The notes beneath the pieces were generated by a model. The model had not been told where the DNA came from and did no database searches. It saw only the letters and a program-made list of their open reading frames with translations. Below are positions 25,415-34,487 of a stretch of 34,487 nt of DNA, in pieces. The translations under genes and the position numbers were made by a program. This DNA comes from Microbulbifer variabilis (GTDB lineage: Bacteria > Pseudomonadota > Gammaproteobacteria > Pseudomonadales > Cellvibrionaceae). Each line of letters begins with the position of its first letter. The first letter of the stretch is position 1. The stretch lies in contig NZ_JAIVKI010000027.1 of NCBI RefSeq assembly GCF_020524905.1, positions 1 to 34,487 on the forward strand, written 5' to 3'.

Positions 25415-26293
25415 ATGCTAAAGCGCTCATTCATGTTTGTTTTGGCTTTAATTTTGTTTGTCGGGGTATCATTCATATTGGCCATAGAAAAGTCAAAGCC
25501 TTTTGTTTTCACCGCCATCCCGGATCAGAATACTGCCCGTCTACAGAAACGTTTTGATAAGGTTGCACAGTATCTAACGAATGCACTAGGAATTGAGGTC
25601 AAATATTTACCAGTAAAATCGTATAGCGCTGCGGTTACTGCATTTGAAAACAATGAAGTGCAGCTAGCCTGGTTTGGTGGCCTTTCAGGGGTTCAGGCGC
25701 GGTTTGCGGAGCCTGGCGCGCAGGCTATTGCTCAAGGTGAAGAAGACGCGGATTTCACTACTTATTTTATTGCCAACACCAGTACTGGATTAACTCTTTC
25801 ACAAGACTTCCCAAAAGACATTGAGGGCATGACATTTGCTTTTGGCTCTAAAGATTCAACTTCTGGGCGTCTGATGCCAGAATTCTTTGTGCGTTCGGCT
25901 TTCGGTAAACCCCCTCGTGATGTTTTTCGTCATGTGGGCTTCAGTGGCGACCACTCCACAACCCTAGATCTTGTACAATCAGGCAGATATCAGGTCGGCG
26001 CAGTGAACTATAAGGTCTGGGAGAACGAAAAGAAGGCTGGTAAGGTGGATGAGACAAAAGTGCGGATCATTTGGAAAACCCCCGGATACCCAAATTATAA
26101 CTGGACAATTCGTGGAGATGTCAACGAGACCTGGGGCGATGGATTCCAGGATAAAGTACAGCAGGCGCTTTTGAATATGCGTGACCCAAAGCTTCTTGCC
26201 TTATTTCCCCGTAAGCGTTTCATTAAGGCTGACAACGCCATGTATCAGCCGATTTTGGATACGGCTATTGAGATCGGTATTTTGAAAAAGTAG
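25415..26293 (+). CDS. PhnD-like periplasmic substrate-binding protein (putative selenate/phosphonate ABC type)
   Basis: A 292-residue protein with an N-terminal signal or membrane-anchor segment (residues about 4-23). The mature part shows the phosphate/phosphonate-binding pattern: FTAIPDQNT, YLPVKSYSAAVTAFENNEVQ, LAWFGGLSGVQAR, and AIAQGEEDADF, which I associate with the group named putative selenate ABC transporter substrate-binding protein. It should bind an oxyanion in the periplasm. No permease or ATPase gene is present on either side in this window, so it is an orphan here. GAGGAAG precedes the ATG. Confidence 0.85.
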   Translation: MLKRSFMFVLALILFVGVSFILAIEKSKPFVFTAIPDQNTARLQKRFDKVAQYLTNALGIEVKYLPVKSYSAAVTAFENNEVQLAWFGGLSGVQARFAEPGAQAIAQGEEDADFTTYFIANTSTGLTLSQDFPKDIEGMTFAFGSKDSTSGRLMPEFFVRSAFGKPPRDVFRHVGFSGDHSTTLDLVQSGRYQVGAVNYKVWENEKKAGKVDETKVRIIWKTPGYPNYNWTIRGDVNETWGDGFQDKVQQALLNMRDPKLLALFPRKRFIKADNAMYQPILDTAIEIGILKK

Positions 26294-26516
26294 GAAGGTA
26301 TACTTTTAGTCAATAAAGTATGCATTTAAATTCTTCAAACCTTTATAGTATTATTAATTTCTATCTTCTATCCCTTGAAAAACTATTGGTTGTCTAGCGG
26401 TAACCTTTGAATTGATTTCAACCAATTTATACTTTTGTTTGGTCTAAGAAGCTGATTTTTCATTGTTCTTCTAATTAGTCGTTTATATACCCAATGCCTC
26501 GGCCTAATATACGAAC

Positions 26517-27029
26517 TTAAAATACTATAAAACTTTGCCTATTAACCTGGCCCCAATAATGGTCTTGATACTGATCTTCTATATAATTCTTGTGGGGATA
26601 TTTTCTAATACAATTCCTCCAGAAGTTCACCGCATGATCGGCACCTTCTATCTGTTTGACTTCCCACTTGCCTGGGAACTTGCTCCAAATAGAATGAGCG
26701 AATTTAGTGCCCAACTTTTCTTTTCTAAAATAAGGGACTATATAAAACTCAAAAACCTCATATGAGGTGCCTTTGCATCCTATTGCCGCTATACCCGCAG
26801 GAGTCTTCTCGATAAAGACAATGTAACCTCTAGTTGGCGAAATAATATCTGTGTCTAGTGCAAATAGGCCATCCTTATTAGGTTTTTTCTTAGTTAGTAC
26901 CGAGAATTCGGCCTCATAACATTGAGCCAGATTTAAATAAATACTCAGGTTCTTATCTGTTACATCCACAACTTTCATATTATATAATTTAACTACTGGT
27001 AGTCTTGAAATCTGCTCCTCTATATCCAT
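26517..27029 (-). CDS. GNAT-family N-acetyltransferase-like protein
   Basis: A 170-residue cytoplasmic protein. The acetyl-CoA-binding region is YEVFEFYIVPYFRKEKLGTK (residues about 90-109), with the R-x-x-x-x-G turn typical of GNAT motif A, followed by helix FAHSIWSKFPGKWEVKQ and the C-terminal WRNCIRKY. Acceptor unknown. The start ATG at 27029 lacks a well-spaced ribosome binding site, so a later ATG (M18) is possible. Confidence 0.7.
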   Translation of the reverse strand: MDIEEQISRLPVVKLYNMKVVDVTDKNLSIYLNLAQCYEAEFSVLTKKKPNKDGLFALDTDIISPTRGYIVFIEKTPAGIAAIGCKGTSYEVFEFYIVPYFRKEKLGTKFAHSIWSKFPGKWEVKQIEGADHAVNFWRNCIRKYPHKNYIEDQYQDHYWGQVNRQSFIVF

Positions 27030-28005
27030 GCCTCATATTTTTTGGTTTAACTATAGTTGTCTCCCGAAAGGTCAACAATTAAGGTAAATCAATAAGAATC
27101 AAAGGTGGATTTAAGAGGCTCATTAGTATCTGCTTAATTGAAAGCTTTTAATATTATGGATGGCGCGATAAAAGTCAATGATTTAGTCCATTTCAAGAGT
27201 AGATGTAAGGACGAACTCTAGTTCTCAGGTATTGATGTATGTGATGATGCGTCTGATGGTCTTTTAATCAAAGTGATTGTTCCAAGCTCAATTCAATTCT
27301 ATTTTTGTTTAAATTGGGCAGTCTAAGTGGTGGATTCTTTAGGGTTATATATTAGAAGAGCTGGCGATGGCAATAGCCAAGCCAGATACATTTTTGCGAT
27401 CAAAGGATCACCTAAGGACCCAATTTAGTATTTTGGTGTCTACATTCTCGTTGAGAATAAAGCGTATAGTATCGACAACAATCAGAGCTTGTTAGAAAGA
27501 TTTGACCGATACTATTTTACTCGTTGTTAGCACGTAAAATACCTGCTTGAGAAATATCTCTAGATTTAATTAGTGCCGATAGGGAAGGGCGGTTTGGTGA
27601 GTTTATTAAAGAGTTTGTTACGGAGTTGGCTTAATAAAATTTTACTTAACAACCTGCCAAATAAATTGATGATTATTCTTACATTTAGACTACTTATTCT
27701 GTTTTATTACTTAGAGTCATTTTCATATCCTCGACCAAGGTCAGCAGGCAACCAGCCTGAACTGATGTGACACAGGCACTGCAGAATTTCTCTTCTTTGA
27801 TTTGTTAAAACCGGCCTAAGAGCTTTAAAGGCGGCAGAATCAATTAATCTCATCCGTTTACCTAGTGACGCCTCACTCAGATCCTTTATTACCAAAAAAT
27901 TAAATATCGATATTTATAGAATTATTAGCTATATACCAAAAAAAGGTTGACGCGTCAGCTACCGTGAACATGGAAGTTCTGTGAATTCAGCAAGAGAGGT
28001 CCATC
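27030..28005. other. AT-rich gene-poor region with possible small remnants
   Basis: 976 bases without a supported gene. At 27156 an ATG frame (MDGAIKVNDLVHFKSR) meets a TAG after 21 codons but continues open for 34 more codons, consistent with a decayed small gene. A plus-strand frame at 27573-27770 is low-complexity and leucine-rich and I do not accept it. Nothing else recognised. Confidence 0.4.
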
Positions 28006-28155
28006 ATGAGTAAGAGAAAAGCAGCAAAGACTCCAGCCAAAAAATCCAAGCTCGCTTCGAATCAGCCAGTGAATGGCGGTAACTGGTCTGATAAAAAGCA
28101 GGGTAAATCCTCTGATAGTAGCCGAGGTACTGCACCTCAGAGACCTGGGGCTTAA
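28006..28155 (+). CDS. Small, basic, probably disordered protein
   Basis: A 49-residue protein, MSKRKAAKTPAKKSKLASNQ to APQRPGA, rich in lysine, serine and glycine, with no hydrophobic core. GAGAGG precedes the ATG at good spacing and a hairpin follows 15 bases after the stop, so it has the layout of an independent small gene. Sequence suggests nucleic-acid binding or a stress-related disordered peptide, but I recognise no family. Confidence 0.55.
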   Translation: MSKRKAAKTPAKKSKLASNQPVNGGNWSDKKQGKSSDSSRGTAPQRPGA

Positions 28156-28169
28156 TCTCAGATAACGCC

Positions 28170-28203
28170 GGCTGGGGTTTCCGCACGGTCGAAAACCCCA
28201 GCC
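28170..28203 (+). terminator. Hairpin after the small basic protein gene
   Basis: GGCTGGGGTTT (28170-28180) and AAACCCCAGCC (28193-28203) form a perfect 11-bp stem. There is no long T tract downstream, but the run of T at the end of the left arm and A in the right arm is usual for terminators that also work on the other strand. Confidence 0.55.
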
Positions 28204-28481
28204 GAACATCAGCGGCCTATTCCTATTCATTCTCTCATTGTTCTTCGTAGCCGCTGCTTGAAAGTTAGCCATTCAACGTATGGGAGAGACTTTCTGGCCA
28301 TGATTCAAAGCCTTCATGATCCCATATAGAAGTTCCTAGCCTCAATCATCAGCAATAACATCCAGCACTTTCTAACATACGGAAAATTGACAGCGCTTCA
28401 TGCTTATTTGTCACCCAACCCTTTCGAGTATGGCGCTGGCCTACATATTTTTAATAAATTATTTGTCCGCAGGGTAGGGCT
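28204..28481. other. Intergenic region before the methyltransferase-like gene
   Basis: 278 bases in which I see no gene, repeat or structured element beyond a likely promoter for the next gene. Confidence 0.3.
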
Positions 28482-29147
28482 TTGATTCGAGCTATCATAT
28501 TTACCATTTTTGAAGCACTCCTCTTTGGAGTCTGTTTATTCGGTGCAGCTGGAAAACTCTTATGGCCCATGGGCTGGGCTATTCTGGGAACTTACTTATT
28601 GTTCAAAGTGGTAGGTTTGGTATTTCTCGATCCCAATCTCATCAGAGAGCGAGTGACTCCAGGTCCGGGCATTGATCGAGGCGATGTGGTACTTGCAAGC
28701 CTTGGTTGCCTAACCTTGTACCCAGCTACTTTCATCGTGGCTGGGCTCGATGCTGTTCGATTCGGGCACGCTCTCCCTATATCACAATCGATTCAGGTCT
28801 GTGCGTTTTTCATCTATGTATTGGGCTATGGCTTTACCTATTGGGCAATTTACTCCAATCCATTTTTCTCGACTTTTGTACGTATTCAGGAGGATCGTGG
28901 CCATTCTGTTATTTCCACGGGGCCTTATGCGTTGATTCGACATCCTGGCTACACAGGTGTGCTGATTGCTCACCTGTTCCTTCCGCTGGCACTTGACTCT
29001 TTCTGGGCCTTACTGCCCACGACATTGGGTGTGCTGATCTTTGTTGTACGAACATCACGTGAAGATCAAACACTACAAGAGCATCTTGTCGGCTATCGAG
29101 AATATCAGGATCAAGTTCGTTGGCGCTTGTTACCTTTCATTTGGTAG
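28482..29147 (+). CDS. Isoprenylcysteine carboxyl methyltransferase (ICMT)-like integral membrane protein
   Basis: A 221-residue membrane protein with about five helices. The C-terminal region has the ICMT/PEMT signature STGPYALIRHPGYTG (residues 145-159), with the conserved R-H-P for the S-adenosylmethionine site, and the acidic-aromatic tail REDQTLQEHLVGYREY. Bacterial members methylate unknown small or lipid acceptors. The start codon appears to be TTG with AGGGTAGGG upstream. It stands alone. Confidence 0.8.
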   Translation: MIRAIIFTIFEALLFGVCLFGAAGKLLWPMGWAILGTYLLFKVVGLVFLDPNLIRERVTPGPGIDRGDVVLASLGCLTLYPATFIVAGLDAVRFGHALPISQSIQVCAFFIYVLGYGFTYWAIYSNPFFSTFVRIQEDRGHSVISTGPYALIRHPGYTGVLIAHLFLPLALDSFWALLPTTLGVLIFVVRTSREDQTLQEHLVGYREYQDQVRWRLLPFIW

Positions 29148-29579
29148 TGAGATAGGTTTTTCTCTGTCTGCGGCAACTAGGCCGTTTACTGCAATCACGT
29201 CCTGAACGGATAGAATAAGTAGGGTAGAGCTGAATGGTCGAGCCCCGGAAGGTGGAAGGAACCGTATCGTTAACTACTTGCTTAAGTAGGGCAGCTGAGC
29301 CCATTGATCAGTATTATGAGCGTGCCCTCTGGGTGGATAAAGGATTGTTTACTAGGCGTTTAGTTTATGGCTCATAGAGTGTCTACTAAATGTGGGTAAG
29401 TCTTTCACATAACGAGGGTGTAGAAAAGCTCACCCCAATTTTCATATTGCGTTTCTACGTGAAAAACAGCCTACACATCAGCGAAAATATAGCCAGAATT
29501 CACATATAAACACCATTTTTGTCCAATGTTCGATCGGATCTAAAGAATCATAGATACACTTTATTTTTTCTACAGCCTG
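29148..29579. other. Intergenic region at the left edge of the repeat-rich area
   Basis: 432 bases without a convincing gene. A 47-residue plus-strand frame at 29234-29377 (MVEPRKVEGT to TRRLVYGS) is open and looks like ordinary protein but has no family match and no good ribosome binding site. TGTAGAAA and TTTCTACG near 29420-29456 are an inverted repeat. Confidence 0.35.
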
Positions 29580-29629
29580 AACGCTTTTAGCAGACGCGCA
29601 CTTTAGTGCGCCGGCTGCCTAAACTTGTA
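29580..29629. repeat. Hairpin family, copy A (TTTTAGCA...TGCCTAAACTTG)
   Basis: AACGCTTTTAGCA on the left and TGCCTAAACTTG on the right enclose a variable stem-loop, here GCGCAC-TTTA-GTGCGC. The arms TTTAG-CA and TTTAGGCA pair with one extra base. The element lies 14 bases after the stop codon of the small minus-strand gene. Ends are conserved with copies B and C while the inner stem is not. Confidence 0.65.
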
Positions 29630-29643
29630 ATGTGTAGTCATGC

Positions 29644-29832
29644 TCATTTTTCTGAATCTTCAGTCTTGGGCGAACTTTTTTCTACAGATTCATCCAATCT
29701 TTCTTTCTTTTTCCGGAGCTGCTTTCTCAGCAACTCATGCTTCGTTTTATAATAACGATTATCTAACTGCCAGATAACAAAGCACAAGATGAGTGCGATA
29801 CCGAGACCATAAATGTAACCTTTACCATACAT
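29644..29832 (-). CDS. Small single-pass membrane protein
   Basis: A 62-residue protein with one N-terminal transmembrane helix (IYGLGIALILCFVIWQL, residues 7-23) and a highly charged cytoplasmic or periplasmic tail rich in Lys and Glu. AAAGG lies 9 bases before the ATG. It sits between hairpin copy A and the attC-like element, both in the orientation expected if it were an integron-type cassette gene. No family recognised. Confidence 0.55.
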   Translation of the reverse strand: MYGKGYIYGLGIALILCFVIWQLDNRYYKTKHELLRKQLRKKKERLDESVEKSSPKTEDSEK

Positions 29833-29863
29833 TAATTTGCCCTTTCATCAGACTACGCCTACA

Positions 29864-29957
29864 CATAACACCTAAATAACGGGCCGAAACGTAGGCGCGA
29901 AGCTCCAGAGTGGAGGTCCGAGCGAGCTTGCTGGCGGGCGTTGATTAGTTTGTTATG
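29864..29957 (-). repeat. attC-like (VCR-like) integron recombination site candidate
   Basis: A 94-base imperfect palindrome. Outer arms are CATAACA (29864-29870) and TGTTATG (29951-29957). Inner arms TAA-x-x-AACG and CGTT-x-x-TTA lie inward of them, and CTCCA-GAG-TGGAG forms an inner hairpin (29903-29915). Words such as GGCGGGCGTT and GTTATGCG resemble Vibrio cassette sites. It lies 24 bases after the stop codon of the minus-strand lipoprotein gene, the normal place for attC relative to a cassette gene. No integrase is in the window. Confidence 0.5.
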
Positions 29958-29981
29958 CGATTTATTCACGAGTTATGGTTT

Positions 29982-30467
29982 TTAGAGAATTACTGGAACA
30001 ATTGTAGTGTATGGTAATGGCTTCAGTCGTTCTTCCATAGCAGGTACAACGATTTCATTGTGAGAATTAACAATCCAAGATGTAACAATGCCGTTTTCTA
30101 CTAACGCTTTAATGTAATATGTTTCACCTTTTTGTGCTTCGAGAGTGAATGCAAAATATGCTACTAAAAGTTGAGGTGTTTTAGGGAATGTACTCTTAGG
30201 AGAAAACACTATTTTCGTAACTATATTTCTTGTCCCTGAGGGGATTCTATAGGCAGCTTTAATGCCTTTTGTCCATACTCCAGGTTTAAGTTCGACGCCA
30301 TCTGATAGCGCGAACATGAGTGACAACAATTGGCCTTCATGTTTCGAATGCCCACTCTGAAGAATTGCAAAGTCATTACCTTCAATCTCAAGCTGTGTAT
30401 TAGCACAACCGCAAATCAATAAAATACAGCACAGTATAATTTTAGATTTAAAAATCGTCGCTTTCAT
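29982..30467 (-). CDS. Putative lipoprotein of unknown function
   Basis: A 161-residue protein with a signal peptide and a lipobox, LLICGC, where the cysteine at about residue 20 would be lipid-modified. The mature part is beta-rich, without recognised motifs. I chose the ATG at 30467 (MKATIFKSKI) because it gives a proper signal peptide and AGGT lies upstream; a frame from 30509 adds 14 residues that spoil the N-terminus. It lies between hairpin copy B and the attC-like site, as a cassette gene would. Confidence 0.65.
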   Translation of the reverse strand: MKATIFKSKIILCCILLICGCANTQLEIEGNDFAILQSGHSKHEGQLLSLMFALSDGVELKPGVWTKGIKAAYRIPSGTRNIVTKIVFSPKSTFPKTPQLLVAYFAFTLEAQKGETYYIKALVENGIVTSWIVNSHNEIVVPAMEERLKPLPYTTIVPVIL

Positions 30468-30493
30468 ATAGTATGTTACCTGATTGCATATCA

Positions 30494-30528
30494 CTTTTAG
30501 CACCGGCATTTTACTGTCCGGTGCCTAA

Positions 30529-30533
<5 letters not shown>
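30494..30533. repeat. Hairpin family, copy B
   Basis: CTTTTAGCA (30494-30502) and TGCCTAAACTTG (30522-30533) enclose the perfect stem GCACCGG/CCGGTGC with an 11-base loop. The right end runs into the 139-bp direct repeat. Confidence 0.7.
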
Positions 30534-31727
<1,194 letters not shown>

Positions 31728-31812
31728 CACATTCACTTGAAAAAGAGGGGTTTACCGTTTTTGATAAAGGCGCCTAAACCTATAAGCAAAATCAAGGATA
31801 AACCCCACGATC

Positions 31813-32154
31813 CATACTAATGATCGCATCATCAAACACAAGACCGGATTACTAAATCTGGTAGAAGAACTCGGTAATATATCCAAAGCCTGCAAGATGC
31901 TGGGTGTATCGAGAGACACTTTCTATCAGTACAAGGAAGCTGTTTCAAGTGGCGGCATGGACGCCCTTTTTGAGAAGAACCGTGTTGATACGGCCATTGA
32001 AGAAGCAGTGTTAACTTATACCCTCCAAGAGCCTGCCCATGGGCAGGTTCGAGTTTTCAATGAACTGCGTAAACGCGGTGTATTTGTGTCCCCTAGTGGC
32101 GTTCTGAGTATCTGGTTACGGCACGACCTGACTAACTTCAAATTGCGATTATAG
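31813..32154 (+). pseudogene. Remnant of an IS481-family transposase (N-terminal part)
   Basis: Same-frame reading gives NLVEELGNISKACKMLGVS (helix-turn-helix), RDTFYQYKEAV, and further on AHGQVRVFNELRKRGVFVSP and WLRHDL, all typical of the N-terminal region of IS481 transposases. The first codon of the expected start is CAT rather than ATG. A few residues appear deleted after FEKNR, and a stop follows at 32152-32154. The catalytic DDE domain is missing, so it is not functional. Confidence 0.7.
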
Positions 32155-32316
32155 GCACTTAGTGAGTAGGGGATTGTGGAGCTGGCTAAATACCTCGATC
32201 ACACTATTACGAATATAGGAAGAGGAAGCACTTCGTTGATGTACTCAGAATGCAACTCCGCTCCAAAGACATTGAACTTTTCGAGTGCAGTTGTAGCTTT
32301 GCTGGAAACCACACAT

Positions 32317-32628
32317 ACGTTCCACTCAGATCAAGGCAGTTAGTATACCAGTTAACAGTTCCGCCAACGGCTTTGGCGTTACCGAATGACCCAGAGCATG
32401 AGTCGGCGTGGAAATTGCTGAGATAATGCCTCAATGAAAAGACTGTTTCGAAGTCTGAAAAGTGAGTGGATACTGTCTCTCTGTTACACATCCATCACAA
32501 AAGCAAGGCGAGACATCAGTCATTAACTGATGACTTACTACAATAGGGAGCGTCCCCACCAGCACAATGACGGAATACCGCCTGCGAAAGCGGAAGGAAT
32601 ACTTAAATTACTGTCGGGAATTAGTTGA
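32317..32628 (+). pseudogene. Remnant of an IS3-family orfB transposase (C-terminal part) with four nonsense codons
   Basis: One frame from 32317 to TGA at 32626-32628 reads TFHSDQGS, YTS, MSRRGNC, DNASMKRLFRSLKSEW and YYNRERPHQHNDGIPP, which match the end of IS3-type integrases. It has stops at 32341 (TAG), 32353 (TAA), 32419 (TGA) and 32524 (TAA) but no frameshift. The catalytic glutamate normally in MERFFRSLK is lysine here (MKRLF). The upstream catalytic part is missing or unrecognisable. Confidence 0.8.
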
Positions 32629-32757
32629 CCACTACAAGGAAAGCGCCACAGTTTCCCCCAGAATATAATTATTGCTAGATTCCACACCCATTGATGAGCT
32701 TCAATTAGCCTATCGATGTTCATTAATCGATCAAAAATTTGTGGATCGAGCACCGGC

Positions 32758-33579
32758 TCAGTTCCTGATACGCCGGTAGATGTTACCGGCAATTTTCCCA
32801 ACTACCGACCTGAATGATTTGCGTTGGTACGGCAGACAATAAGGCGCATTGAGTCTAATCCAACTCGGGCGGCGCCAGTGGATTCTGGATTCGCTACTCA
32901 TCATGGGCGTGTAGTATCTGCAACCCGAGAAATAGTAATGGGTGACCTGGCTGTGCCGCGAACGAGCCTTGTCCGGATGGCGGCCACCGCCGTGTAATAG
33001 ATTGGCGTGCCAGATCAATACCTGGCCCTTTTTCAAAATTCCCCGCTGCGACCGCAGCTCCATTTCCTCGACCATTGACTGTATGTAATCTTCGTATTTG
33101 CCGTAGTGGGCATAGGAGGGTGGCACACCCACATCCTGCATGCCAATCTCCGGTAGGCGATGGCTTCCCGGGTAGTAAACCAGTGCACCGTTCCCCTCAT
33201 CCACATCTTCCAGGGCAACCCAGGCGCCAGCCATAAAGCCTGCAGGTTGGCTATTAAAATGTATGGTATCCGAGTGAGTCTTTTGCTCTGTACCCACGGG
33301 AAAGTTCAATGTCTGGAATGGCCGGGGTTCACGACCAACCAACTCTCTCAACGCTTGTAATACCCTCTGCTCGAGCGCGATTTGACGTACACAAGTATCA
33401 AAGCGCCAAGCATCCTGAACCCGGGTGCCGTGTGCATATCGGGAAGCGGCTTCGTCACGCTTGTAAAAAGGCTCGATATTTTCGATTGCACCATCGAGAA
33501 GCTGTTCATCAATTTCAAAATCCAGGATCAGCATGCCATCTCGGTGGAATTGTTCTATTTGTTGAAAACTGAGTATCAC
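32758..33579 (-). CDS. Phytanoyl-CoA dioxygenase (PhyH)-family protein
   Basis: A 273-residue soluble Fe(II)/2-oxoglutarate-dependent oxygenase. The iron site is complete: THSDTIHF gives H102 and D104, and LLHGGGRHP gives H196, with R206 or R208 for 2-oxoglutarate. PGSHRLPE (137-144) is the family's proline-glycine-serine-histidine stretch. The C-terminal part is basic. The start is GTG at 33579 with a weak ribosome binding site. It is intact and lies between IS remnants on one side and hairpin copy C on the other. The substrate is unknown. It is not closely similar to the PhyH-like protein at 164-1384. Confidence 0.85.
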   Translation of the reverse strand: MILSFQQIEQFHRDGMLILDFEIDEQLLDGAIENIEPFYKRDEAASRYAHGTRVQDAWRFDTCVRQIALEQRVLQALRELVGREPRPFQTLNFPVGTEQKTHSDTIHFNSQPAGFMAGAWVALEDVDEGNGALVYYPGSHRLPEIGMQDVGVPPSYAHYGKYEDYIQSMVEEMELRSQRGILKKGQVLIWHANLLHGGGRHPDKARSRHSQVTHYYFSGCRYYTPMMSSESRIHWRRPSWIRLNAPYCLPYQRKSFRSVVGKIAGNIYRRIRN

Positions 33580-33724
33580 ATGTTATCTCTATCAATAGAT
33601 GTACGGTGGCAGTTAATTCTGCTTATTTTTGTAACTTCTGTCACGCCAATGAGACTTGCATATTTATTGGTGCGACTTTGCTTTAAGAAAAATACCTTAA
33701 ATTTCCATTATTCATTGCCCATTT

Positions 33725-33774
33725 AACGCTTTTAGCATTGGCGTGCCGTCAGGCATGTCCGATGCCTAAACTTG
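33725..33774. repeat. Hairpin family, copy C
   Basis: AACGCTTTTAGCA starts at 33725 and TGCCTAAACTTG ends at 33774. Outer stem GCATTGG (33735-33741) and CCGATGC (33759-33765) allows one G-T pair, and an inner TGCC-GTCA-GGCA stem lies in the loop. It sits 34 bases after the stop of the broken minus-strand gene. Confidence 0.7.
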
Positions 33775-33808
33775 CTAAATTTGGTTGCTCGATCATGCTT
33801 TGATAGAA

Positions 33809-34170
33809 CTAAATTACTTCAATCTCTTCTTTGAGCACGCCGGCAAGGTGCTCAGTCTGATTGTTAGCTAGTACTTTATCAGAGCCGCTCTCTATATACG
33901 CCGCTAAAAACCGATTAAAGTCGCTAACGCCCCATTGGCACCTACCATGCTTTGCTATATCTATTGCCGATCCAAAAACTCTGACCAATTTATCTCGTCA
34001 GACTGGTACATGAAGAATTTAGCACATACTTTAAAATAGTCAGTTTCTGGCACAGGCTAATTTTCTTTAAGGTTACCATATGCTTCTAATAACAAACGTT
34101 TAATCGCCTCATCTTCATTCTTCAAGGGCGACAAATCCATTATGAGTTCTGGGGGGCTGTCTTCGCTCAT
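33809..34170 (-). pseudogene. Broken small gene with amber stop and frameshift, unknown family
   Basis: Minus strand from ATG at 34170 reads MSEDSPPELIMDLSPLKNED to a TAG at 34057-34059 after 37 codons. The frame continues as PVPETDYFKVCAKFFMYQSD to near 33970. A one-base shift there then gives GRCQWGVSDFNRFLAAYIES and ends at TAG at 33809. The whole would be about 120 residues. The TAG could have come from CAG by a single transition. The family is not recognised; small acidic proteins of this kind are often cassette cargo. Confidence 0.6.
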
Positions 34171-34349
34171 GACAATCTCATCATAACAGGGGATATAATC
34201 ATCAGACTTTATTTAGCCTGCTGATATTAAAGTTAAGAATGTAACCAGTTCTCTGTTGCTCATACTTACTCAGAATTTTTACGCCTAGCTGCACAGGCAA
34301 AACACGCAGTGCTTTATTCAGCCACGCGAAGTGTGGCGATTGTGCCGCC

Positions 34350-34487
34350 ACTTGTATGGTTGTTCTTCTCCGATTCTGATGTTGAAAATCCTTTTCGCTA
34401 ACGGGTAAATTGAGACCCACCTTCGGCGGCCACCGAAGGCCTTGTTTGTCACAGTTCGTTGCTGCGCCGGTTCATAAAGACCGATAA
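34350..34487. repeat. 139-bp direct repeat, copy 2 (reaches the window end)
   Basis: Matches 30529-30667, including the CCTTCGG-CGGCCA-CCGAAGG hairpin at 34420-34439. One base is missing in the AAAAGA run and the end reads CCGATAA in place of CCGTTAA. The base sequence to its left (GTGGCG-ATTGTGC-CGCCAC near 34332) is another hairpin, but it lacks the conserved TTTTAGCA end of copies A to C. The repeat may continue beyond the window. Confidence 0.85.

Noticed and set aside
27573..27770. Plus-strand 65-codon leucine-rich frame
   Set aside because: AT-rich low-complexity composition, no ribosome binding site, ends without a terminator.
34202..34420. Minus-strand 72-codon frame
   Set aside because: Its N-terminal third is translation of the 139-bp repeat, and the rest has no family features.

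Overview
The window looks like chromosomal DNA of a free-living, probably marine, gammaproteobacterium. The reasons are a TonB-dependent receptor, several LacI-type operators, signal peptides and lipoboxes of Gram-negative type, and Vibrio-like attC words near the right end. I cannot name a genus from sequence alone. Base composition and gene density differ along the window. The left two thirds are well-packed housekeeping or metabolic genes. From about 23 kb onward the DNA is AT-rich, gene-poor and full of gene remnants, insertion sequences and repeats.

Region by region: 1-111 is the tail of what looks like an IS200-type transposase with its end hairpins. At 164-1747 (minus) lies a two-gene operon of a histidine-rich metal-binding protein and a phytanoyl-CoA dioxygenase-like protein. 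At 2143-4422 is a TonB-dependent receptor behind two identical palindromes TGCAATCGATTGCA. A secreted alpha/beta hydrolase follows (4858-5691). At 6229-9134 are ppnN (nucleotide 5'-monophosphate nucleosidase), a stand-alone GyrB-like ATPase without a TOPRIM domain, and a hotdog thioesterase. A secreted HEXXH metallopeptidase overlaps a small membrane protein gene (9291-10578). At 10807-16650 is a disaccharide phosphorylase locus: beta-phosphoglucomutase, GH65 phosphorylase, an MFS sugar transporter and a LacI regulator, with two more copies of the palindrome in the divergent control region.

The sugar genes make a coherent system. The receptor would bring an oligosaccharide across the outer membrane and the MFS protein would carry it across the inner membrane. 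The GH65 enzyme would split it with phosphate into glucose and beta-glucose 1-phosphate, PgmB would convert the latter to glucose 6-phosphate, and the LacI protein would repress all of it through the shared operator. The receptor is 7 kb away from the rest, so the shared operator is the main link.

At 16816-20615 two closely related 14-helix DHA2-type exporters flank an inverted amidohydrolase. Then come an aquaporin lacking the usual filter arginine, a small P-loop kinase, an unknown protein, a membrane protein, an orphan selenate/phosphonate-type binding protein, a GNAT acetyltransferase, a 49-residue basic protein and an isoprenylcysteine-methyltransferase-like protein. From 29.5 kb to the end is a mobile, cassette-like region. 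It has a VCR-like attC candidate, three copies of a hairpin family (TTTTAGCA...TGCCTAAACTTG), a 139-bp direct repeat bracketing 3.7 kb, a nonsense-interrupted IS110 transposase, remnants of IS481 and IS3 transposases, a second PhyH-like dioxygenase and a broken small gene.

The most promising unfamiliar items are the ppnN plus stand-alone GyrB-like ATPase pair, and the hairpin/direct-repeat family at the right end.
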